64,000 nucleotides of DNA, from positions 373,444,949 through 373,508,948 of the forward strand of contig NC_085141.1 of assembly GCF_024139115.2 (NCBI RefSeq). The letters are read 5' to 3'. Below the pieces are notes generated by a model, which was not told where the DNA came from, ran no database searches, and saw only the letters and a list, made by a program, of their open reading frames with translations. Shown one piece after another: positions 1-13,200 of the stretch. The stretch is from Armigeres subalbatus (lineage: Eukaryota > Arthropoda > Insecta > Diptera > Culicidae). The position numbers and the translations under genes were made by a program. Position 1 is the first letter of the stretch. Each line of letters opens with the position of its first letter.

Positions 1-1200
1 AAGTTCCTCCAGGAATTCTTCCGGAAAATCCTCCAGGAATTCCTCCGGAAGTTCCTTAAGGAATACCTCCAGAAGTTTGTTCAGGAATTCCTTTGGAAGA
101 TCCTTCAAAAATTCCTTCGGATGATCCTTCAGGAATTCGTCCGTAAGTTCCTTTAGCAATTCCTCCAGAAGTTTCTTTTCCGGAAGTTTTTTGTAGAATT
201 CCTCCGGAAGTTCCTTCAGGAATTCCTCCTGAAACTCCTTTAGGAATTACTTCGGAATTTCTTTGTAGAATTCCTCCGGAAGTTCCTCCAGGAATTCCCC
301 CGAAAGATCTTCAGGAATTCGTTTGGAAGTTCTTTTAGAAATTCCTTCGTAAGGTCCTTCAGGAATTCTTCCGGAAGTTCTTTCAGCAATTCATCCAAAA
401 GTTTCTTCGTGGAATTCTCCGGAAGTTTTTTGTAGAATTCCTCCGGAAGTTCCTTCAGCAATTCCTCTAAAAGATCCTTCAGGAATTCCCCTGGATGTTT
501 TTTAAGGAATTTCTCTGCAAGTTACTTCAGGAATTCCTCCGTAAGTTGCTTTAGGAATTCCTTCGGAAGCTCCTTCAGGAATTCATTCGGAAATTTCTTT
601 AACAATTCCCCCGGAAGTTCCTTCAGGAGTTGCTTTAGGAATTCCTTAGGAAGTTTATTCAGGAATTCCTTAGAAAGTTTATTTAAGAATTCCTAATGAA
701 GTTTCTTCAGGAATTCTTTGAAAATTTCCTTCAAGATGTCCTTCAGAATTTCCTTCAGAAGTTCCTTCTGGAATTCCTCCAGAAGTTCCTTCAGGAATTG
801 CTCCAGAAGTTCGTTCAGGAATTGCTCCGGAAGTTCTTTTATGAATTACTTCAGAAATTCCTTCAGAAATTCCTTTAGAAATTCATGCAAAATTTCCTTC
901 AGGAATTTATCCAGACGTTCTTCCAGGAATTCCTCCGAAAGTTCATTCGGGAATTTCTGTAAAAGTTCTTCCTGGAATTCCTCCGGAAAATCCTTGAGCA
1001 ATTCCTCCTGAAGTTCCTTCAGCAATTTCTTCCGAAGTTCTTTAAAGAGCTTTTCCGGAGGTTCCTTTCAGAATTTCTCCGGAAGTTCCTTCAGGAGATC
1101 TTCTGGCAGTTCCTTCAGGAATACCTAAGGAAGTTCCTTCAGAAATTGCTCCTGAAGTTTCTTCAGGAATCCCTGAAGTAACTTCCGGAGGAACTACCGG
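1..1200. repeat. 24-bp degenerate minisatellite
   Basis: About 50 degenerate tandem copies of a 24-bp unit of the form AAGTTCCTTCAGGAATTCC followed by TCCGG run from the window edge to about 1200. Each unit carries the palindromes GGAATTCC and TCCGGA. Because 24 is a multiple of 3, all frames stay open for long stretches and give artefactual peptides of repeated EELPEEFLK type on the minus strand. The array lies upstream of the first visible Gprk1 exon, so probably in an intron of that gene. It may extend left of the window. Confidence 0.9.
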
Positions 1201-3968
1201 AGTAACGGTGGACCAACATGTCCAAACTATGATAATTTCTGGTTCATGTCTGAAAATTTCAAACAAATCGGTCAAAAATTTAATGAATTAGAGCAAAAAC
1301 ATCACCAAAATTTTGATGCACAGAAGAGGTTGGGAATGCAAAGGTTAAATTTATTCCACATCCCAAGATTTTAAAGAAGAGCATAGCAGATTTGAAGACA
1401 CTGAGTATAACTTTTTTTAAATGTTCAAGAAATCTTAGAAATGCAATAAAACATACTCAAACCAGATTCGATTAATAGACTACGCAATTAAGAATCTTCA
1501 ATCTGGACCACGCATTCATACCAAACTCGCTATTTACGCTTTTAACATTCAAAGAAATTTTTCGTCTAAAAAAAATCTACTATACCAACTGAGGCTATGC
1601 CCCCCCTAAACCATGACTCTAGTTTCGCCTATGTCTGCTGCAAAAATGAAGAGATGTTCTCTTTTTTGCCTTGCAAGCAAATGCGTGAGATTGAAAATCC
1701 GGAAATGGCGAGTTCAATCCTTAGAAGGATGTTGTCAGGTGGTAAATATTTTCGTCTCATGTTATTTGTTGAAAAAAAATAACGAGCAGGACAGGAACAA
1801 TTCCGAACTAGGTACTTCCTGGGACGGGACCTGCAAAGAGGAAAAAATGTAACTTCATCTGCAACCAGCAAGCGCTGTCACGAATTGTCAGATGCAACCA
1901 GCACCTTTTTGTGTAAAAGTATTGGTATCCCTCAAAAAGTGCTCCTGAATGATTTTACGTTTTACGAGTACTTTTTTCACTTTGAAAAGTATTCTAGAAA
2001 AGCCGATACAGCCGTTATTGAACTGTTATAAATACGTGTTTTATTTCCGATAGGGAAAATCTTTTATAAAAAATAAGTTTACAAATCCGTAAATCACAAA
2101 CACTTTTATTGTGCCCAGAAGATTCTACCCGGGATTTAGGTGGAAATGATTTCTAAGGAAACAGTTGAGGAATTGATGATCAACTGTGATGAAAAGAAGA
2201 ACAAGTGTCAAAACAAGGAAAAAGAAGCCGTCTTTGCAGGTCTCGTCTCAGGGTACTTCGAGTTGCTTCCGTTACAGTGCTGTTTGTTTATCCTTTTAGG
2301 TTGATAAAATCGTTTTCTCGGAATGTGATTGAATATTTATCAAAAATTTTCATTCCATTCTATAGACGATGAGCTTAATACGATAATTATTAAAATAGTT
2401 AAACTCGAAGGTTTGCTCAGGATGTGCATATTCGCCTTTGTTCCCCTACGTGGAATTGGCAAGCGATTGTGAATTTCAAAGATGTAAGCCAGATGGAGAC
2501 GCATGGTAGATACATTTTCTATATACTTGGGGGTTGCGTTGTGAGAAAAAACTTCTAACGGGTTATCATACAATTTTCCCTTTTGTTACAAAAAAAAAGT
2601 TTGAACGTACTTTGGTGTTTCATGTCAATCATTTAAATTTTGTGCCCACTATGCAGCTAACTACAATTTTTGAAAAGATAAATATTAAACAACTACGGAA
2701 ACATCGTATACATTTGTTAAAGTTACTGATCCGATATTTTGATTTTTTGGATTCATTACTTACACGAGTTTTTTTTTAAGAAAATGATATTAACATACGT
2801 TATAGTAACAGCAAAGCATTTGTTTTTAGGTTATTGCTGGATTAGCAACAAGATTACTCAGGCAACTTGTTTGTTACTTTCCAGTCTCGATACAAATAAG
2901 CCTGTACTGCTCTTTCGCTGATTAGATGCTCTGAAATAATGTGATGAAATAAGGAAATCACCCTCCTTAAAGGGTTCAGATAAACCAATTTACCATACTA
3001 AGCAACACTGCGAACAGTGCAAGCACTGTCGATGTTCTATCATTCTCCATCCCGCTTTTATTAGCTAATACCACCCCGTCCCATCCGTACTGGGCCGGAA
3101 ATTACTGTTCGACCGTAGTTCGATTTCCGCAGCGAGCTAAACTTCTCGAACCGCTAAACCCATATTCGAATGTTGGTTCGCGCGCTCTGCTGGGCGGAAT
3201 GTTGCTTTTTGTTGCAGAAACCGAAGCTGTACCTAAACCAGACATACCGGAATTTACTTTATGCAATCCATCATCATCATCATCATCATTGGGTTCGGTA
3301 GAGGATATTACGTACCGAGAAATGAGATTGATATCAAACGTATCGGGTATCGCTCGGTGGAATAAGTTTAATCCGATTAGTATCGCCTCGTAACAAGAGC
3401 TTCCGTTTTGCGTTGGTGGAATGATCAGACCTCCATAATCGAATGGATGAAAGCTTTTCATAGGAGTTTCAGTTTGCAAATTCCATCACCGATTGTATGA
3501 GAATAGGAAGAATTGTGGGATGCGAAATAAATGATCCCTTCCAGTTGATACTTCATCGATGAAAGTAGTTTCAAACGGAGAAACACAAACAGAAATATAT
3601 GTAGATGTAAAATAGAATGAAACGTAGAATTTTTTTCCACATGTTTTCAATGTATAAAATGAAAACAATCCCAATAAGGATAGACATGAAAGAAATAAAA
3701 ACTTGTTCAATCCAAGCAAACCAGCTCCATATGACCTAACACGACAACGAACTGGTTGGTCAAAGTAATCGAAATATACAACGATGTCCAGTTGCTGCTA
3801 CTACCGCCCAACCCGCCTACTGTTCCACGTAACTGAACCAGGAATCGAACGAAACCTTATCTGCTTCATTTCCGTTTTAATTTTCTCCATTTTCACTTAT
3901 CTGCTTCGCTAACTTCACTGCACCAATCCGATGTTCGTTCTCTCGCCCCATCTATCTATCAAAACTAG
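1201..3968 (+). other. Upstream Gprk1 intron (3' part), no gene seen
   Basis: No exon or recognisable transposon domain was found. The preceding Gprk1 exon (residues ending about position 300 in GRK2 numbering) is not visible here and probably lies left of the window. A short CAT/ATC triplet run sits at about 3269-3290. The stretch ends in the acceptor AG at 3967-3968. Confidence 0.5.
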
Positions 3969-4295
3969 GTCATCCTCGGGCTGGAGCACATGCACAAGCG
4001 ATTCATCGTGTATCGGGACCTGAAACCGGCCAACATTCTGCTGGACGAGAACGGGCACGTGCGAATATCCGATCTGGGGCTGGCGTGTGATTTCAGCAAA
4101 AAGAAACCCCACGCCTCGGTCGGGACGCACGGCTACATGGCGCCGGAAGTGCTTTCCAAGGGTACCCCCTACGATTCCAGTGCCGATTGGTTCAGCTTCG
4201 GGTGCATGCTGTACAAACTGCTGAAGGGCCATTCGCCCTTCCGGCAGCACAAAACCAAGGACAAGCACGAAATCGACCGGATGACACTGACGATG
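3969..4295 (+). CDS. Gprk1: Gprk1 exon: kinase catalytic and activation loops
   Basis: 109 codons from VILGLEHMH to IDRMTLTM, in phase 0 at both ends. It holds the catalytic loop YRDLKPAN, the DLG metal-binding motif, the activation segment and the GYMAPE motif. The next residues, [17 protein letters not shown], are helix F. The acceptor AG is at 3967-3968 and the donor gtggg starts at 4296. This is the most conserved part of the gene. Confidence 0.96.
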
Positions 4296-7200
4296 GTGGG
4301 TTTGTCGGGAGGGCGTCGTTTAAATTACATTGCATCATCGTGATAACTGTTTGTGTGATTTTCAGAACGTCGAGCTACCGGAATCGTTTAGTAAAGAACT
4401 GAGAGATTTGCTGGAAGGGCTACTGCAACGGGACATAGACAAACGGTTAGGCTGTAAAGGGGGAGGGTAAGTCCATGCACCAAGTTTTTTTTCGTCTGGG
4501 TTCAAAAATTTTCGCATATTGAATTACAAATTAGGGCGGACGAAGTCAAAGCGCATCCATTCTTCACCGGTATCGACTGGAACCAGGTGTACTACCAGAA
4601 GTACACTCCACCGCTGATACCGCCCCGGGGGGAAGTGAACGCCGCGGACGCCTTCGATATTGGCTCGTTCGATGAAGAGGACACCAAAGGTATCAAACTG
4701 ACTGAACAGGATCAAGAGCTTTACAAGTACTTCCCGCTTACCATCTCGGAAAGGTGCGTCCCAGCTGCGGCATAGATTCTACGCAAAATTTACTTACATT
4801 TTTTCCTTACTTTCAGATGGCAGCAGGAGGTCGCAGAAACAGTATTCGAAACCGTCAACCTGGAGGCGGACCGACTGGAGCAGAAGCGGAAAGCAAAACA
4901 GAAGCAGCGTTTCGATGCGGACGAGAAGGACTCCGACTGCATACTGCACGGGTATCTGAAGAAGTACAGCGGCTCGTTTGCGTCGGTGTGGCAGACGCGG
5001 TATGCTAAGCTTTATCCAAATAGGTGAGTGCATCACGGATGCAGCTAGGGCTAATGTGATGTTGACTACTTGGAACTTATCGGTTCTTCAATCAAACAGG
5101 CTAGAACTACACACGGAAAGCGGTAGCACGAAGCCGGATCTGGTGTTCATGGACCAGATCGAGGAGGTGGCGCCGGACTACGTGCAGTTCAAGAACGAGC
5201 AATGTATACAGATTCGGTTTCGGGATGGCATCCGGGACGGACGGCTGGTACTGACGATGGCGGTAAGTAGTTCAGTTCATTATCTTCATCTGCATTCATA
5301 AATCCGTTGCCAACACACATCAAATTCTCCCTAAGGGACCCTTCTTACTCATGCGGTAAGACGCGCGGCTACAAAGCAAGACCATGATGCGGGTGGCTGG
5401 GTTCGATTCCCGGTGCAAGTCTAGGTAATTTTCGGATTGGGAATTGTCTCGACTTCCCTGGGCATAAAAGTATCATCGTGTTAGCCTCATAATATACGAA
5501 TGCAAAAATGGTAACCTGGCTTAGAAACCTCACAGTTAATAACTGTGGAAGTGCTTAATGAACACTAAGCTGCGAGGCGGCTCTGTCCCAGTATGGGGAT
5601 TTAATGCCAATAAGAAGAAGAAGAAGAAAAAGACACATAAAATTCTCAGCGACCTTCAGAAGACCAGTGAACTTTCAAATAGTTTTATTTTTGTTCTTTA
5701 ATAAAAATAGTTTTGGCGGCCGAAGGCTGGTTCATCTCTGAAGGTTGGGTAGTTATTGCAAAATTTGCAAAATGGTTTGGGTAGGGTTGGAAAATGCTTA
5801 ACAAGTCGGGACGGATCGAAGGTGTTTCCATGGGAGGGGTCCTTATTTTGTTACGAGGGGTCGGTCGTTTTCCAGTTTAGTCGTTTCTGGATCGATGTTC
5901 GAAGAGTTGATAGTTTTGAGGAACCAGGTTGTCAGATCTGTTTGAACAGATTAATGTCCCTTTCCTTCACTGGTCATAAGACGAGTTCGTACGATCGCAT
6001 TTGATTGCCCTACGGACTCGTCTTATGACAAGTAAAAAAGATGCGGCAATTATTTAAAAATTGTTGACCGAAAGCTGACACTTGCATGCTTCGCAGATGG
6101 GGTTGAAGTGACTACCACCGAGCTTGTGTGTGGCGTTGGTGTGCCTCATGCCGAGCCTCGACAAAATAGCCTGCTCGCGTCGGCTCATCAGGTCATCTTC
6201 CGGGCGGGTGGTGTTTTCGAACTGTGATGCTTCGTGTCGCGTCGGATGTTTGCTGGCAGAGAATGTCAGGGCCGTCAGCACACTTGTCGAGTCAGAGGCG
6301 ATTAGAGTCCGCTTCGCTCTGGTACAAGCCAGGGTCTGGAGGAAGGCCCGACCGTAGCAGCACGCGTGTTCCACATTGGTTACGACAACTTATATTTAGT
6401 CACTATAAAGTTGCTGCAACCATTTTTCCTAACATGTGCTGCTCGGGCAGTTTTCGCTGAGAATACCGAGACGTAATTTGGTAGACGGTAGAAAGTTTCT
6501 TCGATGCCGTCAGAAACGACTCCGCTGCCAATCCTATACCTTTGGTTTTATACCCGCCCGTGAAAATGATTTCGGAATCCTACTCAAAGCTTTGGAGTAT
6601 TCGGTCGTTGAATAGGGTCTGATCAGGGTTTGCAGAAATCGCTCTCAATAGATAACGTACAACGATAAAATTAAAGGCAAAAACTGTTTCGAATCATAAC
6701 AAGTCATGATAACAAATTTATCAAACTTGTATAGGGGAAGAGGCCCCAAAATTCCCCCCCCCCCCCCCGTGCAAAACGTCTTTTGTGGTTTCCCTCATAT
6801 TTACCGTCATTAATATGTCCGTAGATCTAGATCTAGAAACTAGATCTAAAATTATGTAGGATAAGCGAAGAAAGTTTCAAAATAGTGGCAAAACGCCCTA
6901 GTGGCAAAAACCTACAAAGTACCCCTAGTAGCACAGTTCACATCGATTTGGTTGCAGCAACTCCAATGTGACTGGATTTGATCGCATATGAGTCACAGTG
7001 ACTGATATGTAACAAGTGTGCTACTCGGGACTTGCGTCTCCACGGACTATCCATACTAGAATGCTGATTCGCCGACGCGTGGTACTTTGTTCCCTAGGAG
7101 CCGCCTGCTGAAAAGCGTTTTGCCTCATGAGTTTTCCGGCAACAAAATATCACCACTTTTTTGAAATGTGAATATTATCAATATGATTGAGATTTTTGAC

Positions 7201-10200
7201 AATTTTTGAATGACATCAACTAGCTATCTTGTTTAACTGATGCATAATGTAAAAATACCCATGAATAGCGTTACAAATAAGACAATAGAGCAGTGTTTGC
7301 TTAGCTAGGGTATATTGCCCCCCCTTCCCCTACAAGTGTGGAAAAACAGATTCGGAGGCAGCTCCCACAGAGAAGTGATGATTCTCGCTTTGTTTAAGCT
7401 TTTTAAAAGAAATTTATGTTGAGGTATAGCCTCCCGAACCAGTTCTTTATCAGGACAGCTTGATAAAAAAAGTCTCTCGCGGTATGTACATATCGTATAA
7501 TAAACGTATACAGATATGATAAGTGAAAGACTTTTTCACTCTCTATTGGATTCAATACCTGGGTCTGATCCAGCCCTAAATGAGCTTCAACAATACAAGT
7601 TAGTACTTGGAAAAAAGCTTTTAAATATATCTATCAGCTGAGGGTGATAATTGAGATATGATAATTGGGAAGTGCGAAGCGAGATGTTTTTTTTAATCTT
7701 TATTAAGTTTTTTTAATCTACAGACTAAGTTCAACACCGTAAGCTAGATGTTGAGAAGTGAGTGGTGAGATATAAGATAGAAAGAAAAAGGAATTGGAGA
7801 AAAAAAGAATGAAAAATGAATATAGGAGGGAAGAGTAAGGATACGGATGAAGGAGAAAAGAAGAAGAAATAAAAAGGAAGGAAGATAGAAAAACCCAGAT
7901 CAATCCACCTAGCGTTGGTGGTGCCTTTCTCGCGCATTAAAAAAATAAGAAAACACATAAGAGAAGTCGAAGTAGCACTTCAAGGGGATAGATTTGGCTT
8001 TTTCCATCAATTCATATGCATTTGCGGTCATTTGAATGCATTGCTGCAATCTCTGAAAAAAAAAATTTATCGTTTTTGAAATAAAAATTCCCAGGGGAAT
8101 TTTATCGGCATTTTATGGCAGAAAAACAATGTTTTTTCAATAACTTCGGAACGCAAAGACCGATCGGCCCAATCTTCAATAGGAAACAACTAGACCGCAA
8201 TCCGCGTCGACTGCAACTTGTTGCAAGCAAATCGAATAATGCTAAGTACCAAAAAATTTGTCTCACATTTTTGTACACACACACACACACATACATACAT
8301 ACACAGATACAGACATCACCTCAATTCGTCGAGCTGAGTCGATTGGTATATAACACTATGGGTCTCCGAGCCTTCTATCAAAAGTTCGGTTTTGGAGTGA
8401 TCCTATTGCCTTTACGTATACTTTGTATAAAGCAAAAAGGAAGGCAAAAGGAAGAACTAATAAGGAAGAAGGAAGAAAAAGAAGAAAGATGGAAGAAGAA
8501 ACAAGGGAAAAAGGAAGAATGAAGTAGGAAGATGGAAAAAGAAAGATGGTAGAAGGAAGAAAGAAGAAAAAACAGAAGAAGAAGGAATGCAGAAGAAAGA
8601 AGGATTATGAAAGATGGAAAAAGGAAGACGGAAGAAAGAAGAACGAACTTACTTGTCACATCTCACTTCTCATTTCTCTCTTCTAACTTCTTATTGCTCG
8701 CATCTAAATTCTCATTTGTAACTTTTCACTTTTTATTTCTCACTTCTCACTTGTCAATTCTCTTTTCTTACTTTTTACTTTTCACTTCTCACTTCCTACT
8801 TCTAATTTTTTACTTTTCTCTTTTTACATTTTACTTTTTTCTTCTCACTTTTCACTTCTCACTCCACTTTTCACTTCTCATTTCTCACTAGTCACTTCTC
8901 ATTTCTTACTAGTCACTTCTCACTTTTGCTTTTTATTTCTCATTTCATTCTTGTGACTTCTCATTTATAACTTTTCACTTTTTACTTCTCATTTTTCACT
9001 TTTTCTTACTTCTCACTTTGCTTTTCATTTTTCATTTCTCACTAATCACTTTTTATTTCTTCTCACAAGTTATTTTTCTTTCACTTCTCACTTTTTACTT
9101 CTCATTTTTCACTTTTTATTTCTCAACTCTCACAAGTCATTCCTCTTTTTTCACTGCGCACTTTTTACTTCTCACTTCTCACCTATAGCTTTTCACTTTT
9201 TTCGCTTCTCACTTAGCTTTTCATTTTTCTCTTCTCACTTCTCACTTTTTATTTCTCACTTCTCAATTTTCACTTTTCATTTCTCACTTCTAACAAGTAA
9301 TTTCTCTTTCCCACTGCTCACTTTTTACTTCTCACTTTTCACTTTTAACTGACGACTTTCACTTTTTACTTATTACTTTTCACTTTTACTCACTTCCCAC
9401 TTATTGCTTTTTATTTTTCATTTCTCCCTTCACACTTTTTAGTTTCTACTTCTCATTTTTCACTTCTCACTTCTAACTTCATTTTTCTTACTTTTCACTT
9501 TTTTCGTATCACTTCTTGCTTCTCACATCTCACTTTTAACTTCTTGTTACTCACTTTTTAATGCTAACCTACAGTTTTTTACTTTTCACTTTTTACTTCT
9601 CATTTTTCATTTCTCATTTCTCACTTCCTACTTGTCATTTCTCACTTCCAACTTCTTATTGCTCACTTCTCGCTTTCGACTTGTTACTTCTCACTTTAAT
9701 TTTTATTTCTCATTTCTCAATTCACTTTCTACTTCTCACTTCTTATTTCTTATACGACGTGAGAAACGTTTCATTCCTCATTTCTCGCAGCTCACTTTTC
9801 TTTAGTCACTTTTAGCTACTCGCAATACAAAGATATTGCCCAACTATTTGGTCAAACGGCGTTCGGCCAAATGCCCATCCTGATGGCGCTGTTGAATGTT
9901 GGTGCAAGTATTGTGAGGACGTCCGAAAGGTTCATGCTTGTCTCTTCCAACCCGTGTTGGGGTCGGTTGTTGATGATTACATTGGCGGTCGCTGCTGGTC
10001 CTTCGTATGGAGATGGCTTTGAGCATGTTGACCCTGGTCGAACAATCGCTCCGGACCCGATTAAGGTGGTCGCAGAAGCTCAGCCGCCTGTTGTCTGTGA
10101 TGTTTAGGAGTCTAACGGTCTTTTTGGTGATCGATCGTCAAGATCATCGATGTCGGTACCAGACATCATGCACGCGTACAAAAAAGGATGAGATTGAGCA

Positions 10201-13200
10201 ACGACTGCTACGCGCACATAAAATTTAGCGCGTGCGAGTCTCACGAAGCTTGTGTACCTCACATTAACATTGGTGAGTCGCATTGAGACATCTCAATGCG
10301 ATCAGCTCATGCGCTGTTTGCCAGGGCAAACCTTTGCAAACAACAGCGGAGATGCGTAAAACAGCTTGGGCGGGAAATTTTCATTCAATAATATCGTCGC
10401 CTAAGTAACGCCAGCTATGGATTTCTAGCGCATGAGATGAGTCTCATGAGACGTACATTGAGACACGCTCACTTAGTTATTTCATGCGCGCTAGCTTCTC
10501 TCGTCGCACTGAATCGGTGCTACGTGAGCTTTTGTAGCTCATGGCACACTGTCTCATCCATGTATACACGAGAATTAAGAGACTCTGGTCGGTACATGAC
10601 TTTTTTTCATATCCCTAATGGTTTATCAGCATTCAGGCTGTTTGGTAAACCGAAAGAAGGACGACTAGCTGCGATCATTTTGAGAAAGACGCTACATTGC
10701 CCTTTTTAAGCGGCGGAACGCTCTGCGTCGGCTTTTTACGGATTGTTTTGTTGTGTCCCTCCACCAGTCAATCGCACTTTTACCTTGTGTTGCGCTGGTT
10801 TTGGGGATACTGTTTCTTCCCGAGCAGCACAGGTGCGTGCGTGTCAATTCTAACCCCCACTGGCTGGCAGCAGGGTTGACAATAGTCATTCTCGTCGGAT
10901 GAAGAAAGCGAAAAAAATTTAGTCTTCGTCATAACATTGCACGACGCAACACCTATCCGTTTTCTTCGCGCCACATGCGTACCACGGCGATAGTCGCGCA
11001 GCCAAAAGTTATGATGATTTTCGTCGTAACTTCTTCATACAATTGATTGCACGTCATTATATACGGACATAATAGCGTCTCAAATTAACAAATAGTAGGA
11101 ATTTTGGTAACATAACTGTATCGATAACATTCATAAAGCTTTCATACGTTGCTTCAAATTCATTATTACAAAGGATTAGTAAAAATCTTCGCATGACAGC
11201 TGCCGCTTGAAGAATAACGGTATGAAGTCTTCGCTCTTCGATGTCGTCATGACGATTTGGTTACTCGACGAAAGCTAAAGTCGTGCGCGTCATTGACGAT
11301 GTGTAGAGTAGCAATGAAGACATTGCAACTCGTCGCTACTGTAGCATTTCGTGCTATGACGATGACTATTGTCAGCCCTGGCTGGCAGTGATGTTATGGA
11401 GGAAAGCTGTATGTATTACAGGCCGATTTTAACCAGAAGTTAGAAGGTGTTAGCTCTACTGCAGATCCGGTGACCCATGTCAGACTGTCTGGTATTTCAT
11501 GCCCAGTCCGAGGCCACTTTCACTTACAATAAGCCCCGCCTGTTAATGCTACCATTATCTATTGGACAATGGATCCGTAAACAAACTTCCGGATTAAACA
11601 ATCCAGCGCGTATCTAGTGTTATAAATTGTAATCATAATAAAAATATATTGGAACAATCTCACCAAATTTGTCCATTCCCTGATGGCGGAAATCTTGGTA
11701 ACTACGGAGTCAAATTCGTTAGAGCTTTGGCCATCGGCAATCAACCACTCGTACTATTATATGCTGTCGACATCGGCAATCGGTCGTATCGGCGACAAGA
11801 ATTAGTTGAACGGCAATTCCAGAAATTCCAATTAAACCTAAATTGCTGGTTCCCACTGCACTTACGTCAACTTTTGCACGTCGACGGCACTTTTTTTCTT
11901 ATTGTTGCCTAAGAGATGGTTTCTGACAATTCGACGACGGTGGCGGGGCGGGTTGCTGTCTAGATCGCGCCCAGTTTTTCTCACGAATTCGAAATAAAAT
12001 GGACCAATCAGCCTGATCGTCTGAAATTTATGTATGGGTCGTCACACTTCACTTAACCCCCCTTACCTCACTAAGCGTTACGTAATTTGTGGACGTTCCC
12101 CAAGAGCTGGTAATTTAAAACCCACAACTGGCGGATAAATACCACGGATCACAGTTTTACGTGTTGGGACGTCCAATTCAAGAGTTTCTTCCTCTACGTT
12201 AGTGGGACACCCGCAAGAAGAATGGTGTTATTGTGGATTGTAATGATCATAAATCTGCGAGGTGAGACGTGCGAGCTCAATAGATTCTTCTTCGGCGTTG
12301 GTGGGACGCCCACAAGAAAAATTACGCACGCAAGATTTTTATTATTCCACGATGGTAGATGGTATGGTGTTATCGTAAATCCGAAAAGTCACAAGTGCTC
12401 AGAAACTTTGATTTTATTGAGAACAAATATATCCGCTCATGATTAAAACACGTCTATCGATAATGTTTCAGATACGCTTTCTAGTTTTTGTTGCTGTTTG
12501 TTTGAAATTTACAGTTTCGTCTGTCCCTCTGTGTGTCGGTGGGCGTCACTGCGTTTCTCAATTTACTGAGCTGGTCTTTGATGTTCAAGTTGGCTTTGAG
12601 TTTGTTCATTGTGTCGATGAGGTTGGTAATTTTGTGGACCAACTCCTCGATTGTGCCATTCTTTTTATTGCCTCATGTCGACTTCTGCCACTTCCTTGCT
12701 GTTCCTGCATAACAATATTCTCCATTTGTGTTTCTTTCCGCTTGTTTTCCTCCTGCATTCCTTCGATATAGTTGTTTTCTTGGTCGTGATCTCCTGGTCC
12801 TTGCTGGAACTTTCCACGTTTACAAAAGAAAAAAAACTTAGTTTGGGCCGGTGCAAAGTTCCAGTTTTCACCGGGTTTAGGCGTAGGGAATATTATGATC
12901 GACGTGAGATGGTTGTCTTTCTTGCAGAACTTGCAGCTAGCAAGTTCATGACATTATTGTGGGGTATTGATTTGGGCGTTTGGGAGCTTCGTCTTTGCAA
13001 ATGGGTTTATCCATCGGGGTGGTGCTGCAAACAATTACCGCAGTCATCCCGTAACAAAATGGCGTCTGCGTTAGATACGACACATCTCGACGAGTTTATC
13101 GCCGTTAGATGATGTTCATCAGAGTTTCATCGCTGAATCGGTTCATGCTAAACATGCGTTTGATTTCTGACCTTCAGAATGTTACTCGCTTCTCTGTTAT

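Noticed and set aside
696..1011. Open frames of 60-97 codons in the first kilobase
   Set aside because: They follow the 24-bp minisatellite exactly and are repeat artefacts.
3102..3479. 125-codon minus-strand frame with an Asp-rich run
   Set aside because: The Asp run is a CAT/ATC microsatellite, and no domain or splice context supports it.
3915..4268. 117-codon minus-strand frame over the kinase exon
   Set aside because: Antisense shadow of a highly conserved Gprk1 exon.
8607..9815. Several hydrophobic-looking + frames
   Set aside because: Products of the T/C-rich minisatellite; Ser/Phe/Leu runs reflect composition.
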